A DNA stretch of 64,000 bases, taken from positions 5,716 through 69,715 of the forward strand of contig CAJUFO010000016.1 in the NCBI GenBank assembly GCA_910585615.1, given 5' to 3'. The stretch's first letter is position 1. Each line of letters opens with the position of its first letter. Shown piece by piece: positions 42,938 to 51,532 of the stretch. Source of the DNA: an uncultured Acetatifactor sp. Lineage in GTDB: Bacteria; Bacillota; Clostridia; Lachnospirales; Lachnospiraceae. The notes under the pieces are model-generated. The model had not been told where the DNA came from, did no database searches, and saw only the letters and a program-made list of their open reading frames with translations. The position numbers and the translations under genes are program-made.

Positions 42938-43828
42938 CTAGCCCCGCTCGTCCCCCGCTTGACCCGAGCCCCTCTTCTTCCTCAAAACCACGAGCAGCAC
43001 CGCCGTAGCCCCCGCCACCAGAATCACCAGTCCTGCCGCCAGCGCCATCACACCATAGTCCGGCTTCGGCACAATGCGTCCTGCGCTTTCCTGCTTTGAT
43101 TCCGTCGTCTCCGCACTTTCCTTCTCCTGCCCTACCGGTTCCGCCGTCTCCGCATCTGCGTTCTCTTCCGCCTGCTCCCCAATCTGCGGTGCACCGTCCG
43201 GATAAAGCTGCTCGAATTCAGCGCCAGGCGCATCGATGCAGATCCAGGTATCCCTGCGGCCGAAATAGTACCCGATGTGACCCCAGCGTTTCCCGTTGCC
43301 GTCCACATACACGCCGTTGTACTCCGGCAGATAATCCTCCGTATCATCCACGCTCAGGGCTTCGCATTCCTCCGAGCCCGGATATTTCCAGAACAGGATA
43401 GTTCCCTCCAAATCCTCCGCGCGCAGCTCTCCGCTCTGCTCCACGATTTCCTCACTGAACTCCTTCTGGAAGGAGATGCTGTCATAAATCAGCTCCATGT
43501 ACTCCATGGGCATCCACCCCACCGTGCCCCTATAGTCATCGTACACACCCCAAAGGGTGCCCCGGCTGTCCTCATAGGTGAACATGATGGACGCCTTAAA
43601 GCCATTCTCCCATGTAGCCACCACCTCCGGCAGCTCCGGGCTCTTGTACAGGTACACCTTCCCGTCCGGCCCGTTGGCGGTAAACGCCCGCCCCACATGG
43701 GTGCACTCCGCGGCGTGATCCTCATAAAAGGTATCCATAGGCTCTACAAGCACATCCGCCCCCGCCGAAAAAGAACATGCCATCCAAAAGCATATCGCCG
43801 CCAGCCAATAAATCACCGTTTTCCTCAT
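42938..43828 (-). CDS. Secreted, membrane-anchored protein of unknown function
   Basis: 296 residues. A signal peptide (KTVIYWLAAICFWMACSFSA), an extracellular region with SH3-like stretches (YRGTVGWMPMEYMELIY; GNGKRWGHIGYYFGRRDTW), a low-complexity Glu/Ala/Thr linker and a C-terminal membrane segment (GVMALAAGLVILVAGATAVL) ending in a basic tail. It recalls SH3-containing surface proteins of Lachnospiraceae, but no named family is certain. The ATG at 43828 has AGGAGG. It ends at the hairpin terminator before the polysaccharide locus. Confidence 0.75.
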   Translation of the reverse strand: MRKTVIYWLAAICFWMACSFSAGADVLVEPMDTFYEDHAAECTHVGRAFTANGPDGKVYLYKSPELPEVVATWENGFKASIMFTYEDSRGTLWGVYDDYRGTVGWMPMEYMELIYDSISFQKEFSEEIVEQSGELRAEDLEGTILFWKYPGSEECEALSVDDTEDYLPEYNGVYVDGNGKRWGHIGYYFGRRDTWICIDAPGAEFEQLYPDGAPQIGEQAEENADAETAEPVGQEKESAETTESKQESAGRIVPKPDYGVMALAAGLVILVAGATAVLLVVLRKKRGSGQAGDERG

Positions 43829-43954
43829 AATCTCCTCCTGAATGCCCTTCTTCATTATGAATGCATTTCTTCATTTCCATCCCCGCCCACCGGGAATCCA
43901 TCCTTTTCGCCTAATCCGCGCTTTCCCGCCCAGGCAGCTGTCCCGCATCTGGCA

Positions 43955-44467
43955 CTACCATACCTGGCTTAGCCGCAGCGCTATGGTCACCGCCAGGTCA
44001 ATCCATCTCCCGCAGACGATTCCCATCGTCCAGGAGCATAGGTTCGCCGCCACCGCCAGCAGCAGGGGCCGCCCTGTCTGCCAGCCGGGCTTCTCCATGA
44101 AGCTGCAGTAGATCCAGGCCTCCACCGCCACTACCGCCGCTTCCACCGACAGCTGGACCGGAAGCGTCAGGAAAGGCGGCAGGTACATCCTGCTCAGCCA
44201 GCAAAGCAGTACGGCAGGCGGATTGGTCAGCAAATTCACCAGCACCACCAGGAGGGCCAGATGCCGCTTACTGCCCAGAATCGGCCCGGCTCGCCTCTCG
44301 GTCCCTGTCGTTCCTTCGCCTTTCACCCGGCTGCCGGAAGCCGATTCCGTCTTCCCCCTCTCCCCCAGGCACTTCATGCCAAGCCGCAGGATAAATGCCA
44401 CCAGCATCTCCACCACAATGGTCAGCGCCAGAGAAATCCCGAACATCCTCACCAGATAAGCCTTCAT
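43955..44467 (-). CDS. Four-TM membrane protein of unknown function
   Basis: About 170 residues: a first TM (FGISLALTIVVEMLVAFILR), a polar charged loop, then three more hydrophobic segments (LALLVVLVNLLTNPPAVLLC; LSVEAAVVAVEAWIYCSFM; LLLAVAANLCSWTMGIVCG). I do not recognise a family; the LVNLLTNPPAVLL pattern recurs in small Clostridia membrane proteins. GGAGGGG precedes the ATG. The preceding transporter-like frame runs over its first 200 bases. Confidence 0.65.
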   Translation of the reverse strand: MKAYLVRMFGISLALTIVVEMLVAFILRLGMKCLGERGKTESASGSRVKGEGTTGTERRAGPILGSKRHLALLVVLVNLLTNPPAVLLCWLSRMYLPPFLTLPVQLSVEAAVVAVEAWIYCSFMEKPGWQTGRPLLLAVAANLCSWTMGIVCGRWIDLAVTIALRLSQVW

Positions 44468-45524
44468 TCTTTCCCCTCCATCCCCATCCTGCCAGAAGCA
44501 GAACCATCGACAATATACTGCCCCCAAAGCCCAGCAGCCCGCTTCCCGCTGCCGCCCCGAAATACCCAGGCAGGAAGCCAAGAAAAAGGGCGAATGTCAG
44601 GAAGCCAAAGGCAAAACCCGGCATCTGCGGCATGCTCCGCTCCATCCAGTACAGGGTGATCGGCATGGTCATGTTGAACAGGAACAGCGCTGCCAGCCCC
44701 GGGGCCATGGCATCGGAACAAAGATAGCAGATCCCGGCCAGTCCCAGCGAGATTGCCGTAGTCCTTCGGAGCCCATACCGGGCAGCCGCAAAGCCTCCCG
44801 CCACCTTACCGCCCACCACCATCAGGACCGCCAAAAGCCCTGCCGGGAATCCTGACTTCCAGGGAAACGCCACTGTCATCCCCACATAGGAGCGCAGTAT
44901 GACCACAAACATGCAGCAGACAGCGGCAATCGCGATATTGCAGGCGCTCTGCCTCCCTGTTTCCGTTTCCTCCGCCAGTCCCCTGCTTTCACCTATCTGT
45001 CCGGAGGAGTTTTCTTCCTTTTTTCCGTTTCTTTTCAATCTGCGTATCGCTAACGCGCACAGCAGCGCCATCAGGACCCCTGTCCCGAAAGCCCCCGTCT
45101 GCCAGAAACCGCCCCTCCCCAGGAAGCCTCCCAGATAGAGCCCCAGGGCCCCCGGCGCCACGAATACGCCTAAGCCTCTGCCCCGCCATTTTTTCCCGTC
45201 ATCCTCCCGGATGGTTCCCACGCCGCCTCCCACATGGAACAGGGCGTTCCCGATTCCCAGTACCGCAGGGTGCAGGAATGCTCCCCCTACCGTGCACAGG
45301 ACTCCCGCCAGGGCGAACAGGAAGGGGAAATCCGTCTCCCGTCCCCTTCTTCCCCCGCACAGCGCATCCAGCGCCACGCCCAAAGGCATCTGCAGGGCGA
45401 ACGCGCAGAAATTGTACAGCAGTATGGCGAGAGCCCTGTCCCCCCGTGGCAGGAGCCGGCCGAACATGGCCAGCGCGCACATGCCATCCACCAACAGATG
45501 CAGAGCCGCATAGATTCCTGTCAT
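44268..45524 (-). CDS. MFS-like polytopic membrane protein with atypical C-terminus
   Basis: About 418 residues. Residues 1-345 form about ten to twelve membrane segments (GIYAALHLLVDGMCALAMFG; LSLGLAGICYLCSDAMAPGL) with a polar central loop after segment six, like a small MFS transporter. No substrate motif is recognised. The last 65 residues (from GKNEGLSGEDVRD to DREASRADSGQ) are hydrophilic and unlike a transporter end; they lie over the start of the next gene, so a stop codon has probably been lost near 44,460. The ATG at 45524 has GGGAGG. Confidence 0.7.
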   Translation of the reverse strand: MTGIYAALHLLVDGMCALAMFGRLLPRGDRALAILLYNFCAFALQMPLGVALDALCGGRRGRETDFPFLFALAGVLCTVGGAFLHPAVLGIGNALFHVGGGVGTIREDDGKKWRGRGLGVFVAPGALGLYLGGFLGRGGFWQTGAFGTGVLMALLCALAIRRLKRNGKKEENSSGQIGESRGLAEETETGRQSACNIAIAAVCCMFVVILRSYVGMTVAFPWKSGFPAGLLAVLMVVGGKVAGGFAAARYGLRRTTAISLGLAGICYLCSDAMAPGLAALFLFNMTMPITLYWMERSMPQMPGFAFGFLTFALFLGFLPGYFGAAAGSGLLGFGGSILSMVLLLAGWGWRGKNEGLSGEDVRDFSGADHCGGDAGGIYPAAWHEVPGGEGEDGIGFRQPGERRRNDRDREASRADSGQ

Positions 45525-45737
45525 CGCGCCTCCCCCTTCCCGTTCCCGTTCTGCACTGTGCCGCATTCAACAGTCTTCGATTCCGTTACTCTAAGCTTAG
45601 CACAGCCCGTCCGGCTTTTCTATATCCTTCTGTAACAATCAGACGAAAAGTCTGTGCAAAAGTTTCATATCTATGGTAAAATATTGACTCAGAAGGAAGC
45701 CGGACCAAAAATTCAAACAGACAAGGAGAGACCCAAA

Positions 45738-46256
45738 ATGATCATTCTGATTGCAGGCGCATCCCACACGGGAAAGACCGCCCTGGCCCAAAGGCTGCTG
45801 GAAAAATATCACTACCCCTACCTGTCCATCGACCATCTGAAGATGGGCCTCATCAGAAGCGGCTACACGGAGCTGACCCCGTCAGACGATGATGCGCTGA
45901 CCCCCTATCTCTGGCCCGTGGTCAGGGAGATGGTGAAGACGGCCATCGAGAACGGCCAGAACCTTGTGGTGGAGGGCTGCTACATCCCCTTTGACTGGAG
46001 ACAGGGCTTCGGGGAGGATTACCTGAGGGAAATCCGTTACCGCTGCCTCATCATGACGCCGGATTACATCCGGAACCATTTCGCCGACATCCGCCGATAC
46101 GCCTGTGTCATCGAGCAGCGTCTGGACGATTCCTGGTACGATGCCGATACCTTCCTGGAGGAAAATGCCCGCAACTTGGAGATGTGCAGGAAATACGGCA
46201 ACGATTACATCCTGATTGACGACGGATACCGGGTGGACATAGATTTATATATATAA
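45738..46256 (+). CDS. P-loop kinase-like ATP-binding protein
   Basis: 172 residues. IILIAGASHTGKTALAQRLL is a Walker A motif, and HYPYLSIDHLKMGLIRSG plus NLVVEGCYIPFDW resemble small P-loop kinases (adenylate-kinase or shikimate-kinase fold). The substrate is unknown. AAGGAG precedes the ATG at 45738. The last codons and the stop overlap the left end of repeat copy B, so the original C-terminus may have been altered when the repeat arrived. Confidence 0.75.
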   Translation: MIILIAGASHTGKTALAQRLLEKYHYPYLSIDHLKMGLIRSGYTELTPSDDDALTPYLWPVVREMVKTAIENGQNLVVEGCYIPFDWRQGFGEDYLREIRYRCLIMTPDYIRNHFADIRRYACVIEQRLDDSWYDADTFLEENARNLEMCRKYGNDYILIDDGYRVDIDLYI

Positions 46257-46342
46257 ACGGCATTTAATTCTTGCCAGTCCCATAGCACAGCCAGTCATGC
46301 CGTTTATCCGGTTTTTGGCAAGATTTAATCGCTACATATATA
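46250..46342 (+). repeat. Dispersed structured repeat, copy B
   Basis: See 14103-14196. This copy has the same ATAAACGGCAT/ATGCCGTTTAT stem and reads in the same direction as the flanking genes. It supplies the stop codon of the P-loop gene and ends 25 bases before the alkyltransferase-like gene. Confidence 0.85.
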
Positions 46343-46366
46343 GATACCGGAAAGAGAGGCATCCCC

Positions 46367-46720
46367 ATGGATTTTTATCAGAAAATGGCCCTTGTCTGCG
46401 GGCGCATCCCGGAGGGCCGGGTGGCCACCTACGGGCAGATCGCCCTTCTGTGCGGCAAGCCGAAGAATGCCCGCCAGGTGGGCTACGGCTTAAAGCGCGG
46501 CCTGGCCAGGACACCGGACGGCAAGCCTGCGGACATCCCCGCCCACCGCATCGTCAATGCCAAAGGCCTGCTGGCCGGGGCCGTCTATTTCGACACTCCC
46601 GACCTGCAGAAGCTCCTGCTGGAGGCAGAGGGCGTGGAGGTAAAGCGGACAGAGGAGGGCTGGAAGGTGGACCTGAAGCGTTTCGGCTGGGCCAATACCT
46701 TTGAGGACGCTGTCCTGTAG
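46367..46720 (+). CDS. Alkyltransferase-like protein (ATL)
   Basis: 117 residues of the MGMT DNA-binding domain: IPEGRVATYGQIALLCGKPK and the active-site loop DIPAHRIVNAKG. The catalytic PCHR Cys is replaced by Ala, so it cannot transfer alkyl groups to itself. ATL proteins bind O6-alkylguanine and flag it for nucleotide excision repair. It has AGAGAGG upstream. The P-loop gene upstream and the small helical gene downstream do not add to the function. Confidence 0.88.
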   Translation: MDFYQKMALVCGRIPEGRVATYGQIALLCGKPKNARQVGYGLKRGLARTPDGKPADIPAHRIVNAKGLLAGAVYFDTPDLQKLLLEAEGVEVKRTEEGWKVDLKRFGWANTFEDAVL

Positions 46721-46840
46721 CAGACATTCTCTCCTCCGCCTCCCAGATTTCATGTCGGCCTTCTCAGGAAAAGCCGTCGAACAGCCGATAAAGAAAGTGA
46801 AAGAGGGAACGCATAGATTCCAGAAAGGCAGGTAATCCAC

Positions 46841-47083
46841 ATGAACGATATGACTCAGATGCTGCACACCATGGAGAACACCCTGCGTCTGCAGAACCGG
46901 GCCAGAGCCGAGAGAAGGGCCCGGAAGGCGGAGGAGGAGAAAAGGGAATTCCAGGAAAAGCTCATGCGCGCTGCCGCCAGCAAGATGGAGCTGGACGGCC
47001 TGGCATCCAAGGCCAAAGGATCGGAGGATGCGGTGCAGCGCGACCAGCTGATTGGCATGATGGGCACAGGCTCCCTCTTCTGA
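46841..47083 (+). CDS. Small charged helical protein of unknown function
   Basis: 80 residues, almost all helical and rich in Arg, Glu, Lys and Met: LHTMENTLRLQNRARAERRA is followed by a Lys/Glu-rich segment and an end GMMGTGSLF. It could form a coiled coil. No family recognised. AGGCAGG lies 9 bases before the ATG, and the coding frame has the core codon use, so it is probably real. Confidence 0.6.
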   Translation: MNDMTQMLHTMENTLRLQNRARAERRARKAEEEKREFQEKLMRAAASKMELDGLASKAKGSEDAVQRDQLIGMMGTGSLF

Positions 47084-47151
47084 GAGCCGAAGGCCCCTTT
47101 CACAATGAACAGGAATGCTGTCGAATCTGTTGGCTCTGTGAGGCGGTCGCC

Positions 47152-49179
47152 TCATAGAATCAGCAGATCCTGTTCGTAAAGCGTCTTCAAATCCAGCCGC
47201 CTCTGGCGGCTGCCAAACTGTATGAGGACCTGGTTCTTCCCCTCCTCCACGACGACACCCTCCCCGAACTTCTTATGTCTCACAATCAGCCCCTGCCCGA
47301 TAGCATCGCGGAATTTCCGGTATTTCATCTGGGCGAACAGTTCCGTGCGGAATGCCGACTTCCTGTTCAGGCCGAAGACCGACAGCATGTCCTTCGCCCG
47401 GGTGATGGCCACATAGAACAGGCGGCGCTCATCCTCATATGTCTGCCGTTCCTTCTCGTCCATATCCGCCTCTCGCTCCGGCACGGCCTCCGGAAAGATG
47501 CCGTCCGCCACGTCCATCAGATAGACCCTGTCATACTCCAGGCCCTTGCTGGCGTGGATGGTGGACAGGAGAAAGGGGCAGCCCGCGTCATATTTCTTCT
47601 CCTCGACGGTCCTGCGCAACACATCCAGCCGTTCCACCAGGCCCAGAGGGCTGTCCTCATAGTGGGCGATGGCCCTCAGGATGGCCAGCTTGCCGTCGCT
47701 GACCCCGGCCCGCCTCAGATAATCCCGATACCCCATCTCCTGGGCAATCCGGTCCAGCGCCGCCTCCGCCGAATCCGACAGCAGGCTCCTGAACTGCAGC
47801 CGCACCGCCCTGCAGCTTGATACCGTCTTCTCCTCCAGGCGGCCGAAGCGAATCGCGGCCTCCAGGACGTCCATGTCCTTTTTCTCACTGATTTCGCAGA
47901 TGCGCTGCGCCGCCTGCCTGTTGATATAGGAAGACATCTTGTAGTATATCTGTAGGAACAGCTCCGTGTCCTTGGGATTCGACGCGAACAGGATAATGTT
48001 CCGGATGTCCTGTACCACCCGATGGGTGAAGAAAGCCATGTCCGCGTTGCGGATCCTGTAGGGGATGCCCCGCCGCTCCAGAAGGTCTATCAGGGGCAGG
48101 GCGCTCTCATTGTCCCGGTAGAGGACGGCGGTCTGTATCCTGCACTCTTCCGCCACTTTGGCCAGGTAGGTATACTGGGCGCCCCGGCTTTTCAGGGGGA
48201 TCTCCCTGATGTCTGCCCCGGCGGGCCTGGATGCCCTCATGCGCTTGGCATGGCGCAGGACGTTCTTCTGGATGAAGCAGTCCGCGGCCTCCACGATCTG
48301 GGCGCAGGAGCGGAAATTCTCCTCCATCAGCAGCACCCGGGCCCCGGGATGCTCCTGCTCGAAGGAGAGCAGGGCCTGGGGGTAGGCCGCCCGGAAGCCG
48401 TAGATGCTCTGATCCTCGTCCCCCACCATGAACAGGTTGTCCCTGCCCCCGGCCAGCCTACGGATGATTGCATGCTGGATTCTGGAGGTGTCCTGGGCCT
48501 CGTCCACACAGATATAAGGAAACCTTCTCCGGAAATATTCCAGGGTCTCCGGGCTCCTCGCCAGGATATTGCCCGCGTAGAGCATCTGGTCGTCATAGTC
48601 CATCAGGCCCCGGGCCCGCAGCTCCTCCCGATAGAGCCTGTAAATCTCCGAGATGCGCCAGTCACTGTCCTGCTCCAGCTTTTTGATTTCCGTCTCGTCC
48701 AGCATGCTGTTCTTGATATAGGCAATCAATGTCCGGATTCCCTTTAGGTCCCCCTCTGTGGCATAGCCGCCCTCCACCCTCTGATAGATGGCGGAAAGCA
48801 TCCCTGCGATGCGCTTTTCGTCCGTCACAAGGGAGAAGGGGCTCTTTCCTACGGATTGACTGTAATAGTCGATAATCTTGGCGCAGACGCCGTTAATGGT
48901 GCGGAACTCCATGTGCCTGCCCGGCTCCTCCCCGAAGCGCTCCGCGAACCGGGCCGCCATGTCCCTGGTGGCGGCCACGGTATAGGTCAGGGTCAGGATG
49001 TTCTCCGGCGGTATCCCCGCGCAGTGCATCATGTATCCCAGCCTGGCCACCAGGACGGTGGTCTTGCCGCTGCCGGGCACCGCCAGCAGCAGGATAGGGC
49101 CCTCCACCGCGCGGACAGCCTCGGTCTGCTGGTCGGTGAGGCGGATATGGAATTTGTCACGGAATTCTTCGTATGTCAT
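47152..49179 (-). CDS. UvrD/PcrA-type ATP-dependent DNA helicase
   Basis: 675 residues. Walker A AVPGSGKTTVLVARL (about 34-48), motif II CVDEAQDTSRIQ, motif III GDEDQSIYGFRAA and motif VI VAITRAKDMLSVFG are all present, with the UvrD C-terminal domain. The extreme C-terminus (VRHKKFGEGVVVEEG, VLIQFGSRQRRLDLKTLYE) is a PcrA-like Tudor/beta extension. It unwinds DNA 3' to 5' in repair. Close to canonical PcrA but shorter than its usual 720-750. Start is ATG at 49179 after GTG. It converges with the small plus-strand gene. Confidence 0.93.
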   Translation of the reverse strand: MTYEEFRDKFHIRLTDQQTEAVRAVEGPILLLAVPGSGKTTVLVARLGYMMHCAGIPPENILTLTYTVAATRDMAARFAERFGEEPGRHMEFRTINGVCAKIIDYYSQSVGKSPFSLVTDEKRIAGMLSAIYQRVEGGYATEGDLKGIRTLIAYIKNSMLDETEIKKLEQDSDWRISEIYRLYREELRARGLMDYDDQMLYAGNILARSPETLEYFRRRFPYICVDEAQDTSRIQHAIIRRLAGGRDNLFMVGDEDQSIYGFRAAYPQALLSFEQEHPGARVLLMEENFRSCAQIVEAADCFIQKNVLRHAKRMRASRPAGADIREIPLKSRGAQYTYLAKVAEECRIQTAVLYRDNESALPLIDLLERRGIPYRIRNADMAFFTHRVVQDIRNIILFASNPKDTELFLQIYYKMSSYINRQAAQRICEISEKKDMDVLEAAIRFGRLEEKTVSSCRAVRLQFRSLLSDSAEAALDRIAQEMGYRDYLRRAGVSDGKLAILRAIAHYEDSPLGLVERLDVLRRTVEEKKYDAGCPFLLSTIHASKGLEYDRVYLMDVADGIFPEAVPEREADMDEKERQTYEDERRLFYVAITRAKDMLSVFGLNRKSAFRTELFAQMKYRKFRDAIGQGLIVRHKKFGEGVVVEEGKNQVLIQFGSRQRRLDLKTLYEQDLLIL

Positions 49180-49393
49180 CACAGCCTGTCGCTCCGTACT
49201 CCTAAAGTCATTATAACTCTAATGTAACATTTTTTCTCTCAATGTCAATATCCGAATCATTTTCCACCCCCATTATCCGCGCATCCGGATTTTATGCTTC
49301 CCCAAACCGCTGTTTTATGCTATACTAATCCAGATATCGATACACTCAGACAGTACAGCAAAGGCGGCCCGCGGGCCGATACGGGACGATCAG

Positions 49394-51463
49394 ATGATAC
49401 AGAAAGAAAAACTGTCGCAGTTCTATTTTTCCCAGTACAAGGACTGCGCCAAAGCTCTGAAAAAGAAGAACAATGAGGGAAAAAAGACATATATGGAGCG
49501 CCTGGACCGGCTGCTCGCGGAGCTGAAGCGTTCAAAGGAAGGGAAGGTGAGCCAGGCCCACCTGGAGGAATACCACAGGCAGCTGCGCAACCTGGCCTAT
49601 TTCGCCTTTCGGGAGAACAACCAAATCGCCGTCATGAAGATCCGCGACCTCATCGTAGGCGAGCTGGTGCGCCTGGACGTGGCGAACCTCAAACCCGAGG
49701 AACAGGAGCTGGTGACCGCCAGGCTCCTGGAATTCCTGCGCGGGGAGCAGAACTTCGACATCTGCCAGAAGAGCCTGCGCTCCACCCTGGGCCGCTATGT
49801 GAACGTGGAGCTGCGGGGCCAGATCATCGACCTGGTGCCCACCAGGCCGGAGACGGAGTTCCCGAAGGCCCTGGAGATGTCCAGGCGGTTCGTCCTCCAC
49901 ATAGGCCCCACCAACTGCGGAAAGACCTATCAGGCCCTGGAAAGGCTGAAGGAGGCGGAGAACGGCGTCTACCTGGGCCCCTTAAGGCTGCTGGCCCTGG
50001 AGGTCTATGAGAAGATGAAGGATACAGGGATTCCCTGCACCATGCTCACGGGGGAGGAGCGTATCTACGAGGAGAACAGCCGTATCATTTCCTCCACGGT
50101 GGAGATGCTGGACCTGGACCAAAGATACGACGTGGCCGTCATTGACGAGGCGCAGATGATCGCGGATTCCGACAGGGGCCACTCCTGGACCAGGGCCATC
50201 CTGGGCGTGCAGGCGGCAGAAGTCCATGTGTGCTTAAGCCCCTCGGCGGAGGAGGTCGTCACCCATTTGATCGCGCTGTGCGGCGATTCCTTCGAAGTCC
50301 ACAGGTATGAGCGCAAGACCCGGCTGCTCTGCGAGGATGTCCCCTTCTCCTTCCCGGACGATGTGCAGGAGGGGGATGCCCTGATCGTCTTTACCAAGCG
50401 GATGGTGCTGGACATCGCAGGGCGGCTGGAGCGCAGCGGCATCCAGGTCAGCGTCATCTACGGAAGCCTTCCCCCTGAAATCCGGCGCAGGCAGATCCAG
50501 ATTTTCGCGGAGGGCAAGACCCGCATCGTCGTATCCACGGATGCCATCGGCATGGGGCTGAACCTTCCGGTGCGGCGAATCGTCTTCATACAGACCAGCA
50601 AGTTCGACGGCAAGCAGAACCGCCCTCTGATGACTTCGGAAATCCGCCAGATTGCGGGACGGGCAGGGCGTTTCGGACTATATGACACCGGGTATGTGAA
50701 CGCGGTGGGGGAAGAGGGCCTGACGTTTATCCGAGAGCGTTTTTACGAAGACGAGCCCAAGGTGGAGCATGTCAGCCTGGGCTTCCCCCAGGTGCTCCTG
50801 GACATGGACGAGCCCCTGGACGCGGTGATGAAGATTTGGAAATCCGTGGAGATAGAGCCACCCTTTGAGAAAATCAGCATCGAGGAAGTGCTTTTCCTGT
50901 ATGAGCGGGCCTACAAGGACAGAAAGGAAATCGACGGGTTCGAGGACAAGCACATGCTCTACCGCATGCTGACCTGCTCCATCGACACCAGGAACCGGGA
51001 CGTAGTGGCACTGTGGCTGTATTACTGCAAGACCTATACGGCGGATGTGTCCCTGCACTTCCCGGCGCTGATTATGTGCTCCGATACGGGGCTGATGCGC
51101 TATGAGACCTTCTATAAGCTGCTGGATCTGTACTACCAGTTCTCGGTGCGGATGGGAAAGGATGTGGATCTGGCCCGTCTGGACAGGGAGCGGTCAAAGA
51201 CGGAAGACACCATCATGCGGTATCTGACCAAGGACAAGAAGATGTACATCCGCAAGTGCCAGGTCTGCGGAGCCCCTCTGTCCTTAGAGACATCCTTCGG
51301 CGTCTGTGACAGTTGCTTCGCCCTGGCAAGGCAGGAGGGCAAGTCCATCGCGGCGCTGTCCGCCAGGAAACGGGGCGATGGCAGGTCCCGTGAAGGCGCC
51401 CCGGGCCGTGCCCGGAAAGACGCGCCCCGCCGCAGGCGCTACCACAGGCGGCAGAACATGTAG
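49394..51463 (+). CDS. SUV3-like RNA helicase with C-terminal zinc ribbon
   Basis: 689 residues. After an N-terminal helical region (1-165) comes the helicase core: Walker A HIGPTNCGKTYQALE (about 170), GVYLGPLRLLALEVYEKM typical of SUV3, DEAQ box VAVIDEAQMIADSDRG, motif VI IRQIAGRAGRFG. SUV3 enzymes unwind RNA for mitochondrial PNPase. Near residues 620-650 is a zinc ribbon (CQVCGAP, GVCDSCF) and then a very basic Arg/Lys tail, features not in the mitochondrial proteins. It has an extended -10 (TGCTATACT at 49319-49327) about 65 bases upstream and stands alone, ending in a strong terminator. Confidence 0.88.
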   Translation: MIQKEKLSQFYFSQYKDCAKALKKKNNEGKKTYMERLDRLLAELKRSKEGKVSQAHLEEYHRQLRNLAYFAFRENNQIAVMKIRDLIVGELVRLDVANLKPEEQELVTARLLEFLRGEQNFDICQKSLRSTLGRYVNVELRGQIIDLVPTRPETEFPKALEMSRRFVLHIGPTNCGKTYQALERLKEAENGVYLGPLRLLALEVYEKMKDTGIPCTMLTGEERIYEENSRIISSTVEMLDLDQRYDVAVIDEAQMIADSDRGHSWTRAILGVQAAEVHVCLSPSAEEVVTHLIALCGDSFEVHRYERKTRLLCEDVPFSFPDDVQEGDALIVFTKRMVLDIAGRLERSGIQVSVIYGSLPPEIRRRQIQIFAEGKTRIVVSTDAIGMGLNLPVRRIVFIQTSKFDGKQNRPLMTSEIRQIAGRAGRFGLYDTGYVNAVGEEGLTFIRERFYEDEPKVEHVSLGFPQVLLDMDEPLDAVMKIWKSVEIEPPFEKISIEEVLFLYERAYKDRKEIDGFEDKHMLYRMLTCSIDTRNRDVVALWLYYCKTYTADVSLHFPALIMCSDTGLMRYETFYKLLDLYYQFSVRMGKDVDLARLDRERSKTEDTIMRYLTKDKKMYIRKCQVCGAPLSLETSFGVCDSCFALARQEGKSIAALSARKRGDGRSREGAPGRARKDAPRRRRYHRRQNM

Positions 51464-51477
51464 CGCTCTCAATGCCA

Positions 51478-51499
51478 GGCTCCGGCTTTCACCGGAGCC
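51478..51499 (+). terminator. Terminator between convergent helicase and mannosidase genes
   Basis: Arms GGCTCCGG and CCGGAGCC with a 6-base loop, 14 bases after the SUV3-like stop, with a T-rich tail (AACTTTCTTTCC). Being symmetric, it may also stop transcription from the other side. Confidence 0.65.
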
Positions 51500-51532
51500 A
51501 GAACTTTCTTTCCGTCCGAACCTCTCACAGTC

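Noticed and set aside
46297..46704. Open frame overlapping the alkyltransferase-like gene
   Set aside because: It begins inside repeat copy B and continues as the wrong frame of the ATL gene.
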